Positions 50,304-62,710 of a stretch of 64,000 nt of DNA are shown in pieces. Where the stretch lies: contig CM040125.1 of the NCBI GenBank assembly GCA_022559845.1, positions 200,362,102 to 200,426,101 of the forward strand, given 5' to 3'. This DNA is from Amorphophallus konjac (Eukaryota; Streptophyta; Magnoliopsida; Alismatales; Araceae). Under the pieces are notes generated by a model that did no database searches, was not told where the DNA came from, and saw nothing but the letters and a program-made list of their open reading frames with translations. The position numbers and the translations under genes are program-made. Within the stretch, counting starts at the first letter, position 1, and each line of letters opens with the position of its first letter.

Positions 50304-52553
50304 TGGTGCGGACACCCGCGCAATTGAGAAGCATGATACGCCGAGCCACCGGTACCGTACGCGGAGCACCACCCGAGCCACTTCGGCGTCCATCTGGCTC
50401 GGAGATAGTCTGGAGACTCCCCCTTGAGTCTCGGCCTTTATCACATTTATTTGGACTTTATTTGTGTGTCATGTGTGTTATTTAGTTTTATTCGGTTTGT
50501 AATTTGGATTGTAATAAGGGTTTATATGTAAAATGGGACCACCCGGGTCCCACGGGCCCCCCACCCCTCCTCCCATTGATCCACCTCACCCCTAGGGCCC
50601 ATGTGGGGTCAGTCAACATGTCAATTGTGGGCTTCTAGAAGTGTGGGCCAAGTGGGGGACAAGTGGACTTAGAAGTCAAGGTTGGCCACCAACCTTAACC
50701 CCTTAGTCAAGGGGGCGCCCCCCTCTCACTATCATCATTTTTATTTTTTCTAAAATGTGTGTTCGAACTAATTAGTTATATCTTTTTTTTTTATTCCCAC
50801 AAACCCTAGATCTAGGGGTAATTTGACTCTTTTGGCATTTCATATAAATGCCTTGTATTTCCCATTTATGAAGAATTAATGCATATGAAATCTAAGAATT
50901 TTGTTGGAGCAGCAAGGGCCGCTCCCTTCTCCCTCTACCCTCTCTTCTTCTTGTAGCTGGGAAGGTTGCCTTCTGAGATGGGAAGCCTCACATATCAGTT
51001 TCGGTGATCGCCGCCGCCGCCATCATGCCGCCATCGCACCACCATGGTTGCCGCCGATGTTCTGTCCACCCAGGGCAGAGGCTCCATCCACGAATTTCTG
51101 CGCTCCACCCCGAGATCTTCTGGAGCCCAAAATTTCAGGGTGTGTTCCAGAGATGTCTCCCACGTTCCAAAAAATTTGGTTGGCCTTCTAGCTTCCATTT
51201 CATATTTTTCCATTTTCATTTTCCCCTCCCCCTCAGATCTGTCAGCTTTCTGTTCTCTGGGATAGTCAGCCTGAGTTTCCAATCTTCGGACCACTCTTTG
51301 ATTTTTCCAGGAGCTCCCAAATTTACAGCAAGTTTTGTCCACATTCCTATCCATCCCCAATTTTTCGTGGAATTTCTAAAGGCCTCCATCTATTTTCCAA
51401 AATTTACTTTCAGATCCATCTACAGTTCTATCTGCCTCAGTCCAGATCCGACCACCCGCCAGTCTAAAATACCTTTCCCCATCCAAACCTCAACCAAACC
51501 CTTCACAAAAAATATTGCCGTTTTGCTCTCTTTCCCCTCGACAACTTCTATGAAGAGATCAAGATCTGAATCGAAGTTCTACCTTGTGGTCAACGGCAGT
51601 TCTCAGGAAACTGCTCTGCTATTCTGAGATTTAGGGAACTGTCCAACAGTAACTTCAAAATTCAACAAAGGCCAGATCCGTGCAGATCTAGTTCATCTCT
51701 CTAGTCTTATATTGAAGGACTTCGAAAGAGCTTTCCAACGGTACCTCCTGTGCTTAGATTTGACATCAGGATTGATCGCAACAGCCGATCTCGCCGGAGC
51801 GCGCGCTGAAGAACATAAACAAAAGTCCGTGAGCAGCAACTCCAAAGCTTGGAGATCGGAGCCGACCGGCCTCCGACCGGTGTTTCCGGCCGACCGCCAT
51901 CCCGGGGGACGCGCCACTAGAGCTGTAGGTTGGAGCGGTCCGTGGGCCCCACGAACCCGTAGATCACGCCGTCCGGACAACATCAAAACGCGGGTTCGGC
52001 ACCGCCGGGACGACATCAAGATGCTGCGCGTCAACCCAATTGTCGTGACTCCTGGGCCCCACATGTGAACTGTTACCTCCCTGCGTGGAGTAGGTCAAAT
52101 TATTGTAGTGCTGTCAAAGTGTTTAACCGGGAGTCCGTGATTGGCCGGGGTTGTCTTCCCCACGCCGGGAGCGTGGAGGTAACGATCGTAACTTCTTGGC
52201 ATTCATTTGCTAGTTTAGTATATGATCTTAGGCCGTTTCCGAGTGCGATAGGAACTAGCCCGTGAGTCCATGTCACCGCTGTGAGTGTGAGAGTGACCCG
52301 TCCCGTGGCTCGATCCGAGTCCGGAAGTGAGTCGACTACCCTTACTCTACCGGTTCTTCAACAACGCACAATCCGCGTTTCCCTCGCGTGGGACGACGAG
52401 TGAGCTTGCATTTCTGTTAGCAACATATAGCCCATGGGATATCTTAGTGTCGGGCCTAAGTGTCTCTCAAACTCGTATGTTGCTGGTCACGTCCGCATTT
52501 AGAGTCCGAGGCTCGCATCACATAGAGTCGGTCCCCGTGTCTGTCCCGCATCA
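50304..52553 (+). repeat. Chromovirus 5' LTR
   Basis: TGGTGCGGAC start, CCGCATCA end, then the spacer GTT and the primer site. TATAAAT at 50,844 is the likely core promoter. Its ORFs have no family match, except that the first 135 bp are coding in the 3' copy. Confidence 0.95.
50843..50850 (+). promoter_or_regulatory. TATA box in chromovirus 5' LTR
   Basis: ATATAAAT context (CATATAAATGCC), the same site in the 3' LTR at 58,450-58,457. Transcription should begin about 30 bases later. Confidence 0.6.
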
Positions 52554-52556
52554 GTT

Positions 52557-52568
52557 TGGTATCAGAGC
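52557..52568 (+). promoter_or_regulatory. Chromovirus primer binding site (initiator Met type)
   Basis: TGGTATCAGAGC, three bases after the LTR CA end. Confidence 0.95.
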
Positions 52569-52866
52569 GAGTCGAGTCTAGGGTAGTCTTTGCATCAATC
52601 TTGCATGCATCTTGGTCTAAGTCGAGTCAAGGATCATCATTATTTTCAAAACAAAAAAAAGTGTTTAAAATTGCATTTCATCTCGATCATCTGGTATCTT
52701 AAAAGGTGTTGTCCGAACGTTAGGCTATGCCTATCGGGAAGGCAGCACACTTGCGGGAGTGATCTTCGGATCGATTAACTCCGCCACGTACCGGATATTG
52801 GTTTAGGTCTAGGTGCATTAGTCGGTGTTTACATCAGTTTGTGTCTCCTAGTTTGTGTGTCTTTGC

Positions 52867-54975
52867 ATGCCCACCCGTCGAGGTACCCAATACTCGCCAC
52901 CACCACCTATGGCGGATTCCCGGGCCCATAGCTCCGATGAGTCCTCGATGGTCAAGATGTTCCGAGCCATTATGGAACGTCTTGACACGCGTATGGATGG
53001 CCTTAGTACGCGTCTAGATGGCGTAGGAACGTGTCTAGAATGGAGAATGAAAGCCCTCAATGATCGGGCCGAATCTTCGGACCAGTCCATCCAGGGTCTT
53101 GTAGGGAGGATTACCGTCCTCGAGAGGGCCCCAGCAGCGGCGCAACCCGCGCCGACCAACGGTCAACAAGAGCCGGCCCAGCAACCTGCTGCGCCAAGAG
53201 CTCAGGCAGTAGATGTTGCGAGGCAACAGGTGCATGAGGTGGCTGACTATGCATCTGATAATGAGCCAGGGGGAAATGGTCGTCGTAATCAACGACGGAA
53301 CTGTGATGATGATGATGACGACCACATTCTTAGGGGTGTGCGTGCGGACCCTCCCACTTTTAGCGGGTCCTTGGACCCTAGGGTGTATTTAGATTGGGAG
53401 GCCGACATGGATCGATACTTCGATTGGTTTGAGATGACGGACCACCGAAGAGTCCGATACGCGAAGATGAAGCTGCAAGGGCAGGCCCAAACTTATTGGA
53501 CCAATGTGGAGAGCATGCTCAATCAGCGATGTCAACCCCAGATCGGTACTTGGGATGACATGAAAACCAAGCTAAGGGAGAAATACATTCCTGCCTCATA
53601 TCACCAACGTCTCATAGACAAATGACAAAGCATCTCCCAAGGGAACCGATCCGTGACTGAATACACCGCTGAGTTTGACGAGTATTACTTACGGTGTGGT
53701 GTTACGTAGGAGAGCACCATGACTATATCCTGCTTTCGAAGAGGTCTGTGGCCCAACTATCAGTATGAACTCTTTCGCCGCAATGCGACCACTTTGGAGC
53801 AGGCATATCAGATTGCTATCGAATTGGAGCAGTCACCCCATCGGTTGGGCTCCTTCCCCCTATGTAGTGTCGAGCCCCGTGGCTCATCTGGCACGTATCC
53901 GAGGGCCCCCATAGCTCGACCTCAGGAGCCCGCTCGCCCCGAGCCCTTTGCTCCTAGGCCTCGCCCTCCACCCCCGAGGGACCTTCCTCGTCCCCAGCAT
54001 CTTATGGCACCCACAGCCCGTCCACCGGCACCCGCACCTCCTGCACGTCCTTTGCTACCTACACCTCCTATCCGTCGGGAGGATAAGAGGAAAGGACCCA
54101 TGATTGGGGAGCCTAGTGGATCACGGCAGCAGTGTTACCGCTGCAATGAGTTTGGCCATTTTGCCAACCAGTGTCCCACCCACCCATCTCTTATCATTGG
54201 GGACACAAAGGCCAAGGATATCACCCCTGCGGGCCTCAAGTTAGTCACCTATGAAGCAGACCAGGAGCAAGCTGACGAATACTATGAGATTGAAGGTGAC
54301 GGCCTGGATGCCCCGCATACCGATGATGTCCACGTAGGGGTCGTCAGGTGTATTCTCACCCAGCCACAGGCCAGTGATGACTGGCGTCGGACCACTATTT
54401 TTCATACCTTCTGTAGGCTGGGCAAGCATGTGTGTAAAGTGATCATCGATAGCGGGAGTTGCATCAATGCAATCTCCACGGGTGCTGTCTCCCGTCTTGG
54501 TCTTACACCCGTGGATCACCCTAGCCCCTATCGTGTATCATGGGTGGATTCCACTTCCATCCCAATCAGGCTGCGGTGTTTGGTCCCACTGCAGTTCTAT
54601 GCCTACCGTGACGAGGTATGGTGTGATGTCCTACCCATGGAGGTGGGCAATATTATTTTGGGTAGGCCGTGGTTATTTGATCGGGATGCCACACTCCATG
54701 GCCGGTCGAACACCTGTACCGTCGACCATGATGGCCAACGGATTACTCTCCAACCCCATCAGATCAAGAGCCCATCAGTTTGGGGTCCTACTGGTCCTAG
54801 TACTCCGGAGCCTTCCGTCCCCGGGCCTAGTACCCCGTCCCCAGCTCGGGCTATGACCGTTACATCTGGCCCAGGTGAGCCCTCGACTAGGAGATTGATG
54901 TTGATTAGCTCCCAGGAAATGGAGCGGAGGCTAGTCGGGGTTGCCCCGTGTTTGCTATTGCGGTCCGAGAGGTAG
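52867..54975 (+). pseudogene. Chromovirus gag and protease
   Basis: From ATG 52,867 (MPTRRGTQYSPPPPMADSR): an N-terminal coiled-coil (MERLDTRMDGLSTRLDG), then the capsid core (SLDPRVYLDWEADMDRYFDW, MKLQGQAQTYWTNVE, WDDMKTKLREKYIP). Stops at 53,623-53,625 (TGA) and about 53,707 (TAG). A Pro-rich linker, CCHC knuckle (CYRCNEFGHFANQC) and protease (CKVIIDSGSCINAIS, Asp-Ser-Gly intact; NIILGRPWL flap side) follow. The frame shifts near 54,949 before RT. Confidence 0.9.
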
Positions 54976-55790
54976 AGTGAGACTCCGAGGGTGAGCTCCC
55001 ACCCGAGGTTGTCCCCATTCTGTAGGAGTTTGCTGATATCTTTCCCGATGAGCTTCCCAAGGGACTCCCACCTATGCGGGATATCCAGCATGCCATCGAC
55101 CTTATTCCGGGCTCTTCATTGCCCAACCTTCCTCATGATCGCATGAGTCCCAAGGAACATGCCGAGCTAAAACGGCAGGTCGATGAGTTGATGCAGAGAG
55201 GATCTGTTCGGGATAGCATGAGCCCATGTGCTGTACCCGCATTACTCGCCCCGAAGAAGGATGGCACGTGGAGAATGTGCATTGATAGCCGTGCCATCAA
55301 CAAAATCACCGTGAAGTACAGGTTCCCTATTCCCTGCCTGGATGACATGCTAGACATGATGGCTGGTGCCACCATCTTCTCAAAGATTGATCTTAAGAGT
55401 GGCTACCATAAGGTGAGGATTAGGCCAGGTGATGAGTGGAAGACCGCATTCAAGACCAAGGATGGTCTATATGAGTGGTTGGTCATGCCTTTTGGGCTGA
55501 CTAATGCCCCTAGCACTTTCATGCGACTCATGAGTGAAGTTCTTCGACCTTTCATTGGAGTCTTTGTGGTAGTGTACTTTGATGATATTTTTATCTATAG
55601 TCGCACCACGGGGGACCACTTCGACCACCTTCGGCAGGTCTGTCTACTTCTTAGGCGAGAGCAGTTGTTTGCGAACCCACAGAAGTGTGCCTTCATGACA
55701 CCTCAGCTTACCTTCTTGGGTTTTATTATGTCTAGTACTGGGGTCTCTGCTGATCCGGAGAAGGTCCGGGCCATTGTTGAGTGGCCATAA
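54976..55790 (+). pseudogene. Chromovirus reverse transcriptase
   Basis: After a TGA and a TAG at 55,020-55,022, a 239-codon open run (55,074-55,790) carries the RT core: [48 protein letters not shown], and catalytic YFDD near 55,575. It ends with a TAA at 55,788-55,790 in the connection to RNase H. Confidence 0.9.
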
Positions 55791-56515
55791 CCCCGTACGG
55801 TTCATGATGTCCGCAGCTTTCATGGCCTTGCGACGTTCTATTGTCGCTTTATCCGCGGATTTAGCTCCGTCACCGCCCCGATCACGGATTATATCTGGAA
55901 GGGCACCTTTGTATGGACGAAGGCCGCAGTTGCCGCCTTCAAGGACATCAAGGAGCGCATGACCCAGACACCTATCCTTCGATTGCCTGATTTCTCGAAG
56001 GTGTTTGAGGTCTCTTGTGATGCGTCAGGTGTGGGGATAGGAGGTGTGTTGAGTCAGGAGACCCACCCGGTCGCATATTTCAGCGAGAAGCTGAATGACG
56101 CGAAATTGCGATACTCCACTTAGGATAAGGAATTTTACGTAGTTGTTCAGGCTCTTGGGCATTGGAGGTACTATCTTTTACATCAAGAGTTTATCTTATA
56201 CTCCGATCATGAGGCTTTGAGGTACCTCCATTCTCAAAAGAAGCTTAATTCACGTCACAGTCGTTGGGTTGAGTATCTCTAGCAGTTCACCTTTGTGCTT
56301 AAACATAAAGCAGGAGTGGAGAACAAGGTGGCTGATGCCTTGAGTAGGCGAGGATGTTTGCTGACCACTATGAGTGCCGAGGTCATAGGGCTAGAAAAGA
56401 TGAGAGAGGCCCATGTTGACTGTCCTGACTTCGGTCAGATTTATGCCACTCTCCAGGTCGGACCTTCGAGAGACTATGATGACTATGTGCTTCAGGAGGG
56501 ATACCTCTTTTGAGG
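55791..56515 (+). pseudogene. Chromovirus RNase H
   Basis: The same frame as RT continues: [52 protein letters not shown] and ending VENKVADALSRRG. Stops near 56,119, 56,279 and 56,512 break it. Catalytic Asp and Glu positions look conserved. Confidence 0.85.
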
Positions 56516-58036
56516 AGGTAGGCTTTGTGTTCCCCGAACTTCGGTTCGAGACTTCTTAGTCTGGGAGCTACATGCGGGAGGTCCAACCGGCCACTTTGGT
56601 CGGAACAAGACTATCGAGGCTGTTGAGCATAGATTTTATTGGCCGAGCTTGAAGCGTGATGTTGCTCATATTGTGGCTCAGTGTCGTACATGTGTTACGG
56701 TCAAGATGAAGAAGCAAAGCTCGGGCCTTTATACACCTCTTCCCGTGCCTGATGCCCCGTGGCAGGATGTTAGCATGGATTTTGTCTTGGGATTGCCTCG
56801 TACCTCCAGGAAGCATGATTCGGTCTATGTAGTTGTTGACCGATTCTTGAAGATGGCCCTATTCATTCCTTGCTCGAAGACTTCGGATGCTTCAAGGGTA
56901 GCCCACCTTTTGTTACTCATGTGGTGTGCAAGTTCGGGTTGCCTCGTACCATAGTGTCTGACCGTGATGTTAGATTCACTAGTTATTTTTGGAAGACATT
57001 GTGGCATATGTTGGGTACTCACCTCAAGTTTTTCACTGCATATCATCCCCAGACAGATGGTCAGACCGAGGTGGTCAATAGGAGTCCGGGTGACCTTTTG
57101 AGGTGTCTTGTCAGGGATCGTGTAGGGGATTGGGATCTCATATTGCCATTGGCAGAATTTGCATATAATGATTCAGTTAATAGGTCTACCGGCATGAGTC
57201 CATTTGAGATTGTCACAGGTCGTAGGCCTAGGAAGCCAGTGGATCTTGCTCCCATGCCCATCCATGCATGAGTGTCGGAGTCTACCGAGTCGTTTGCTAG
57301 GCATGTTAGGAGTCTGCATGACGACATCCGTCGTCACATTGAGGCCAGTAATGCACGGTATAAGGAGTCAGCCGATGCCCATCGACACCACCGAGAGTTC
57401 CAAGAGGGCGAATATGTCATGATCAGGGTAAGACCTGAACGGTTTCCCTCTGGAACCGTTAAGAAATTGCAAGCTCGCAGAGCCGGTCCATTTAGAGTGT
57501 TGAAACGCGTTGGATCCAATGGGTATGTTGTGGACCTACCTGAGAAATATGGTATAAGCTCTATTTTTAATGTATCGGATCTAGTTGCATATAGGGACCC
57601 AGCAGTGATCCCTAGTGAGCCTTTCGAGCCATCCCCTCCCATTGAGAGTGATCCCACACCTGAGTGTCCACCTCCAGCCCATTTTTCACGGCAGCGAGAG
57701 CATATAGATCATATACTGGATGAGCAGGTGACAGTTACCAGGAGTGGATCCTACCCGCGCTACCTAGTGCGATGGAGAGGACGGCCCGCTACCGAGGATA
57801 CATGGATCACCCATGGAGAGTTACAGCGGACTGATCCGGACCTACTAGAGCGGTACCACAGTGATGCAGACCCTTACTCGACAGGGTCGAGTTTCTCCCA
57901 CCCGGGGAGAATTGGTGCGAAAACCAGCGCGATTGAGAAGCATGATACGCCGAGCCACCGGTACCGTACGCGGAGCACCACCCGAGCCACTTCGACGTCC
58001 ATCTGGCTCGGAGACAGTCTCGAGTCTCCCCCTTGA
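56516..58036 (+). pseudogene. Chromovirus integrase with chromodomain
   Basis: HHCC module (H in HAGGPTGHFGRNK, C in CRTCVTV), then D in SMDFVLGLP, a frameshift near 56,900, D in VSDRDVRF and E in GQTEVVNRSP. TGA near 57,269, then the GPY-type C-terminal module (GPFRVLKRVGSNGYVVDLPE) and a chromodomain (HIDHILDEQVT, YLVRWRGRPATEDTWI) at about 57,700-57,860. Chromodomains steer insertion toward marked chromatin. The ORF then runs on into the 3' LTR to TGA at 58,034. Confidence 0.9.
57904..57912 (+). promoter_or_regulatory. Chromovirus polypurine tract
   Basis: GGGGAGAAT immediately before the 3' LTR TGGTGCG start, the usual form in plant chromoviruses. Confidence 0.8.
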
Positions 58037-60124
58037 GTCTTGGCCTTTATCACATTTATTTGGACCTTATTTGTGTGTCATGTGTGTTATTTAGTTTTAT
58101 TCGGTTTGTAATTTAGATTGTAATAAGGGTTTATATGTAAAATGGGACCACCCGGCTCCCACGGGCCCCCCACCCCTCCTCCCATTGATCCACCTCACCC
58201 CTAGAGCCCATGTGGGGTCAGGCAACATGTCAATTGTGGGCTTTTAGAAGGGTGGGCCAAGTGGGGGACAAGTGGACTTAGAAGTCAAGGTTGGCCACCA
58301 ACCTTAACCCCTTAGTCAAGGGGGCGCCCCCCTCTCACTATCATCATTTTTATTTTTTCTAAAATGTGTGTTAGAACTAATTAGTTCTATCCTTTTTTTA
58401 ATTCCCCCAAACCCTAGATCTAGGGGTAATTTGAGTCTTTTGGCATTTCATATAAATGCCTTGTATTTCCCATTTATGAAGAATTAATGCATATGAAATC
58501 TAAGAATTTTGTTGGAGCAGCAAGGGCCGCCCCCTTCTCCCTCTCCCCTCTCTTCTTCTTGCAGCTGGGAAGGTTGCCTTCTGAGGTGGGAAGCCTCACA
58601 TATCAGTTCCGGTGATCGCCGCCGCCGCCATCGCACCACCATGGTTGCCGCCAATGTTCTATCCACCCAGGGCAGAGGCTCCATCCACGGATTTCTGTGC
58701 TCCACCCCGAGATCTTCTGGAGCGTAAAATTTTAGGGTGTGTTCCAAAGGTGTCTCCCACATTCCACAAAATTTGGTTGGCCTTCTAGCTTCCATTTCAT
58801 ATTTTTCCATTTTAGTTTTCCCCTCCCCATCAGATCTGTCAACTTTCTATTCTTTGGGATAGTCAGCCTGAGTTTCCAATCTTCGGACCACTCTTTGATT
58901 TTTCGTGGAATTTCTAAAGGCCTCCATCTATTTTCCAAAATTTACTTTCAGATCCATCTACAGTTATGTCTGCCTCAGTCCAGATCCGACCACCCGCCAG
59001 TCTAAAATACCTTTCCCCATCCAAACCCCAACAAAACCCGTCACAAAAAATATTTCCGTTTTCCTCTCTTTCCCCTTTACAACTTCTATGAAGAGATCAA
59101 GATCTGAATCTAAGGTCTACCTTGTGGTCAATGGTAGTTCTCAGGAAACTGCTCTGTTGTTCTGAGATTTCGGGAACTGTCCAACAGCAACTTCAAAATT
59201 CAACAAATTCCAGATTCGTGCAGATCCAATTCATCTCTCTAGTCCTAGATTGAAGGACTTCCAAAGAGCTTTTCAACGGTACCTCCTGTGCTTCGATCCG
59301 ACATCAGGATTGATCGCAGCAGCCGATCTCGCCGGAGCGCGCGCTGTAGAACAGAAGCAAAAGTCCGTGAGCAGCAACTCCAAAGCTTGGAGATCGGAGC
59401 CGACCGGCCTCCGACCAGTGTTTTCGGCCGACCGCCATCCCGGGGGACGCGCCACCAAGGGTCTCCATCACAACAGGACCCACCCCACCAGAGCCGGAGG
59501 TTGGAGCGGTCCGTGGGCCTTACGGACCCGTAGATCGCGCCGTCGGAACAGCATCAAAATGTGGGTTCGGCACCGTCGGGACGACATCAAGATGTTGCCC
59601 GTCAACCCAATTGTCGTGACTCCTGGGCCCCACATGTGACTTGTTACCTCCCTGCGTGGAGTGTGTCAAATTATTGTACTGCTGTCAAAGTGTTTAACCG
59701 GGAGTCCGTGATTGGCCGGGGTTGTCTTCCCCACGCCGGGAGCGTAGAGGTAACGATCGTAACTTCTTGGCATTCATTTGCTAGTTTAGTATATGATCTT
59801 AGGCCGCTGTCGAGTGCGATAGGAACTAGCCCGTGAGTCCATGTCATAGCTGTGCGTGTGAGAGTGACCCATCCCGTGGCTCGATCCGAGCCCGGAAGTG
59901 AGTCGACTACCCTTACTCTGCCGGTTCTTCAACCGCGCACGATCCGCGTTTCCCTCGCGTGGGACGATGAGTGAGCTTGCATTTCTGTTAGCGACGTATA
60001 GCCCATAGGATCTCTTAGTGTCGGGCCTAAGTGCCTCTCAAACTCGTATGTTGCTGGTCGCGTCCGCATTTAGAGTCCGAGGCTCGCACCACATAGAGTC
60101 GGTCCCCGTGTCTATCCCGCATCA
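57913..60124 (+). repeat. Chromovirus 3' LTR
   Basis: 2,212 bp; the first 124 bp are also the end of the pol ORF. It lacks a 65-bp block and a short ATCATGCCG-type block present in the 5' LTR, and has one extra 35-bp block. Confidence 0.95.
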
Positions 60125-60129
60125 GGTTA

Positions 60130-61500
60130 ACCACCCCGAATGACGACGCTCTTGTTGTATCGGCTACAATAATCCATTGTAACGTAGATAGGATCTTAGT
60201 TGAAAATGGTACTTCCACTGATGTATTAACCTATGAATGTTTCCTCAAGATGGGAGAGAATCCATCTGAACTTCGCCCGATCCGAACCCCCCTCTGTGGG
60301 TTCAACGGCTATGCAACTTATCTCGAGGGAGCCCTGAGCTTGCTAGTTACTATCGGCACCCCGCCCAAAACTGTTATAATTATGGTGGACTTCATCGTGA
60401 TTAAGGGAATGACGGCCTATAACGCCATCTTCGACCGAGGTATCCTCAGTCGAACAAGAGCGGTGCCCTCTACCTTTCACCAAAAAATAAAGTTTCCCAC
60501 CAAGCATGGCGTGGGGGAGGTCCAGGGTAACCAGGCATTGGCTAGACGATGCTATATAATCTCAGTTGAAGCCACGAGGCCGGAAGGGAAAAACAAAGGA
60601 GTAACGGGAGCTGAGGAGGGACCAGCAACATCTGAGCCTGGCGGCGAGTTGCTAACGGTCTTCCTCAACGGTGACCCGACTCTAGGAGTCAAGATCGGAG
60701 CCGATCTACCACCTAAAGAACAAGAAAAATATAAGGATTTCCTTGCCCAGTACATCCAAGTCGTTGCATGGTCTGACGAACACCTCCCTGGGATCCCGGG
60801 AGACATGGTGATGCACAAGCTCAACCTCGACCCAACTGTGAAACCTGTCCAACAACGCAGGAGAAAGCACACCCCGGAGAAGCAAGCGGTCATCAAAGAG
60901 CAAGTCATCAAGGGGCAAAAGACTGGCCTCTTTTGTTCAGTCCTGTACCCTACATGGCTCGCCAATGTCATCTTGGTACCGAAGGCTTCGGGGAAATGGC
61001 GAATGTGCATAAACTTCACCAACCTCAACAAGGCTACCCCGAAGGATTGCTACCTGCTGTCGAGCATCGATCAACTGGTCGACTCAACCTCTGACAACGA
61101 ATTACTCAACTTCCTGGATGCCTACTCCGGTTACCATCAGATCAGGATGGACCCAGAGGATATCGAGAAGACCACCTTCATCACTGACTTCGGCGTACAC
61201 TGCTACACCCGAATGCTGTTCGGGTTGAAGAACGCTGGAGCAACATATCAGAGATAGATCAACCACATCTTCGAGGGACAACTCAGTTGGAACGTCAAGG
61301 CCTACATTGATGATATGCTCGTCAAAACGTCGAAGGCTAAAGACCATCTTGCCGACTTAGCCGAGACCTTCGACACCCTCCTCAGGTGCAACATGAAGCT
61401 CAATCCCGCTAAATGTGCCTTCGGAGTCAGATCCGGGAACTTCCTAGGCTTCTTGGTAACTCAGCATTGGATCGAGGCTAATCCTGAAAAGTTTTAGGTC
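60130..61500 (+). pseudogene. Tat-2 protease and reverse transcriptase
   Basis: Protease homology resumes directly after the chromovirus: DDALVVSATIIHCNVDRIL, then VENGTS where the family has the catalytic Asp-Thr-Gly, so the active site is lost. RT follows in the same plus-strand frame: YPTWLANVILVPKASGKWRM, INFTNLNKATPKDCY, FLDAYSGYHQIRMDPED, FGLKNAGATYQR, a TAG at about 61,255, and YIDD near 61,302. TAG at 61,495-61,497. RT catalytic residues survive, protease's do not. Confidence 0.85.
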
Positions 61501-62100
61501 ATCCTTAACATGCGGCCACCCACTTGCATCGAGGACATCCAACGCCTTACGGGGCGCATTACTGCGCTCAACCGCTTCCTATACTGAGCGGCCGAATGAT
61601 GCCTACCCTTCTTCAAATTATTGAGGGGACCCAAAATGGCATCTTCTACGTTCACCTAGGATGAGGAATGTCAGAAGGCATTCACTGAACTCAAGGAATT
61701 CTTGGCCTCGCCCCCGGTGCTGTCCAAGCTGGTCCCGGGTGAAGCTCTACACCTTTACCTCTTGGCGACCCCCTTCCACAGTGAGCTCGGTCCTAGTTAG
61801 GAATGACGTGGGGGTCGAGAGATCGGTTTACTATACCAGCAAGGTTCTTAATGAGGCTGAAAGAAGGTACCCCACAACCGAGAAACTCATGCTAGCGTTG
61901 GTTACCTCAGCCAAGCACCTCCAACCCTATTTTCAAGGGCACTCTATCGTCGTATTGACCGATGAACCCCTGAAGAAGATTCTCTTTCACCCTGAATCCT
62001 TGGGACGTCTCGTCAAGTGGGCCATCATGCTAGGGGCCTACGACATTTCGTATCACCCCTGCTTGGCCATCAAGGGATGGGGCCTCGCGGATTTCATCGT
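61501..62100 (+). pseudogene. Tat-2 first RNase H
   Basis: Stops near 61,585, 61,594, 61,656 and 61,798, with a frameshift. Recognisable pieces: ECQKAFTELKEFLASPPVL, RSVYYTSKVLNEAERRY, KLMLALVTSAKHLQPYFQGH, GRLVKWAIMLGAYDISY. A standard RNase H in the position before the second RNase H. Confidence 0.75.
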
Positions 62101-62710
62101 AGAAAGCATGGTCCCGATTGAAGACGTACTTCCATCTGTGCCCATGCCCACTTGGGACCTGTTCATCAACGGGTCCTCCAACTCGATCGGAAGCGGCGTC
62201 GATGTCCTTCTCAAGTCCCCCGAAGGAGCAGAACTGCGGTACGCCTTGAAATTCAACTTCCAAGCATCCAACAATGCTTCCGAGTACGAAGCCGTTATCT
62301 CGAGGGCCAGGATAGCTCTACGACTAGTGGGCGAGCGAGTCAGGATCCACACCGACTCCCAATTAGTCGCTAGCCAGATTAACGGTGATTACGAAGCTCA
62401 AGAAGGACAAATGATCAAGTACCTCCACGTGGTCAAGAGGATGGCCCGACTCTTCGAGAGCTTTCAGGTAGTTCGGATAGCCCACGAGGAAAACTCCCGA
62501 GCGGACGCCCTCTCTCGCTTGGCCTCCTCCCTCGACCCCAAAGATACTCTGTCGATCTTCCTCGAAGAGCTCGAGCCACCGAGCATCGAGTCCGAGCTTA
62601 TGACCGTTGACCCAGCACCCTCGAGTGACTGGCGGACCCCCTACATATCCTGGCTCCAGGATTCTCAAAAGCCCCCCAACCCTCGGGAGGCTCGAAAACT
62701 TAAGTACTAA
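62101..62710 (+). pseudogene. Tat-2 second (archaeal-type) RNase H
   Basis: TWDLFINGSSNSIGSGVDV has Asn where Tat aRNH normally has the catalytic Asp (Tat-1 keeps FDG). Further pieces include NNASEYEAVISRARIALRL and VRIHTDSQLVASQINGDYEA, ending RADALSRLASSLD. The extra RNase H confirms the Tat lineage; catalytic loss points to long decay. Confidence 0.85.

Larger units (their letters stand above)
50304..60124 (+). mobile_element. Chromovirus Ty3/gypsy retrotransposon
   Basis: LTRs at 50,304-52,553 (2,250 bp) and 57,913-60,124 (2,212 bp), with TG...CA ends and a perfect GGTTA duplication. Plus strand: gag with CCHC knuckle, protease, RT, RNase H, and integrase with a C-terminal chromodomain. 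The LTRs differ by substitutions and several indels (a 65-bp block present only at about 51,307-51,371, a 35-bp block only near 59,457). Pol carries many stops and frameshifts, so it is not active. The RT family within the chromoviruses (CRM, Reina, Galadriel or Tekay) is not resolved by eye. Confidence 0.95.
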
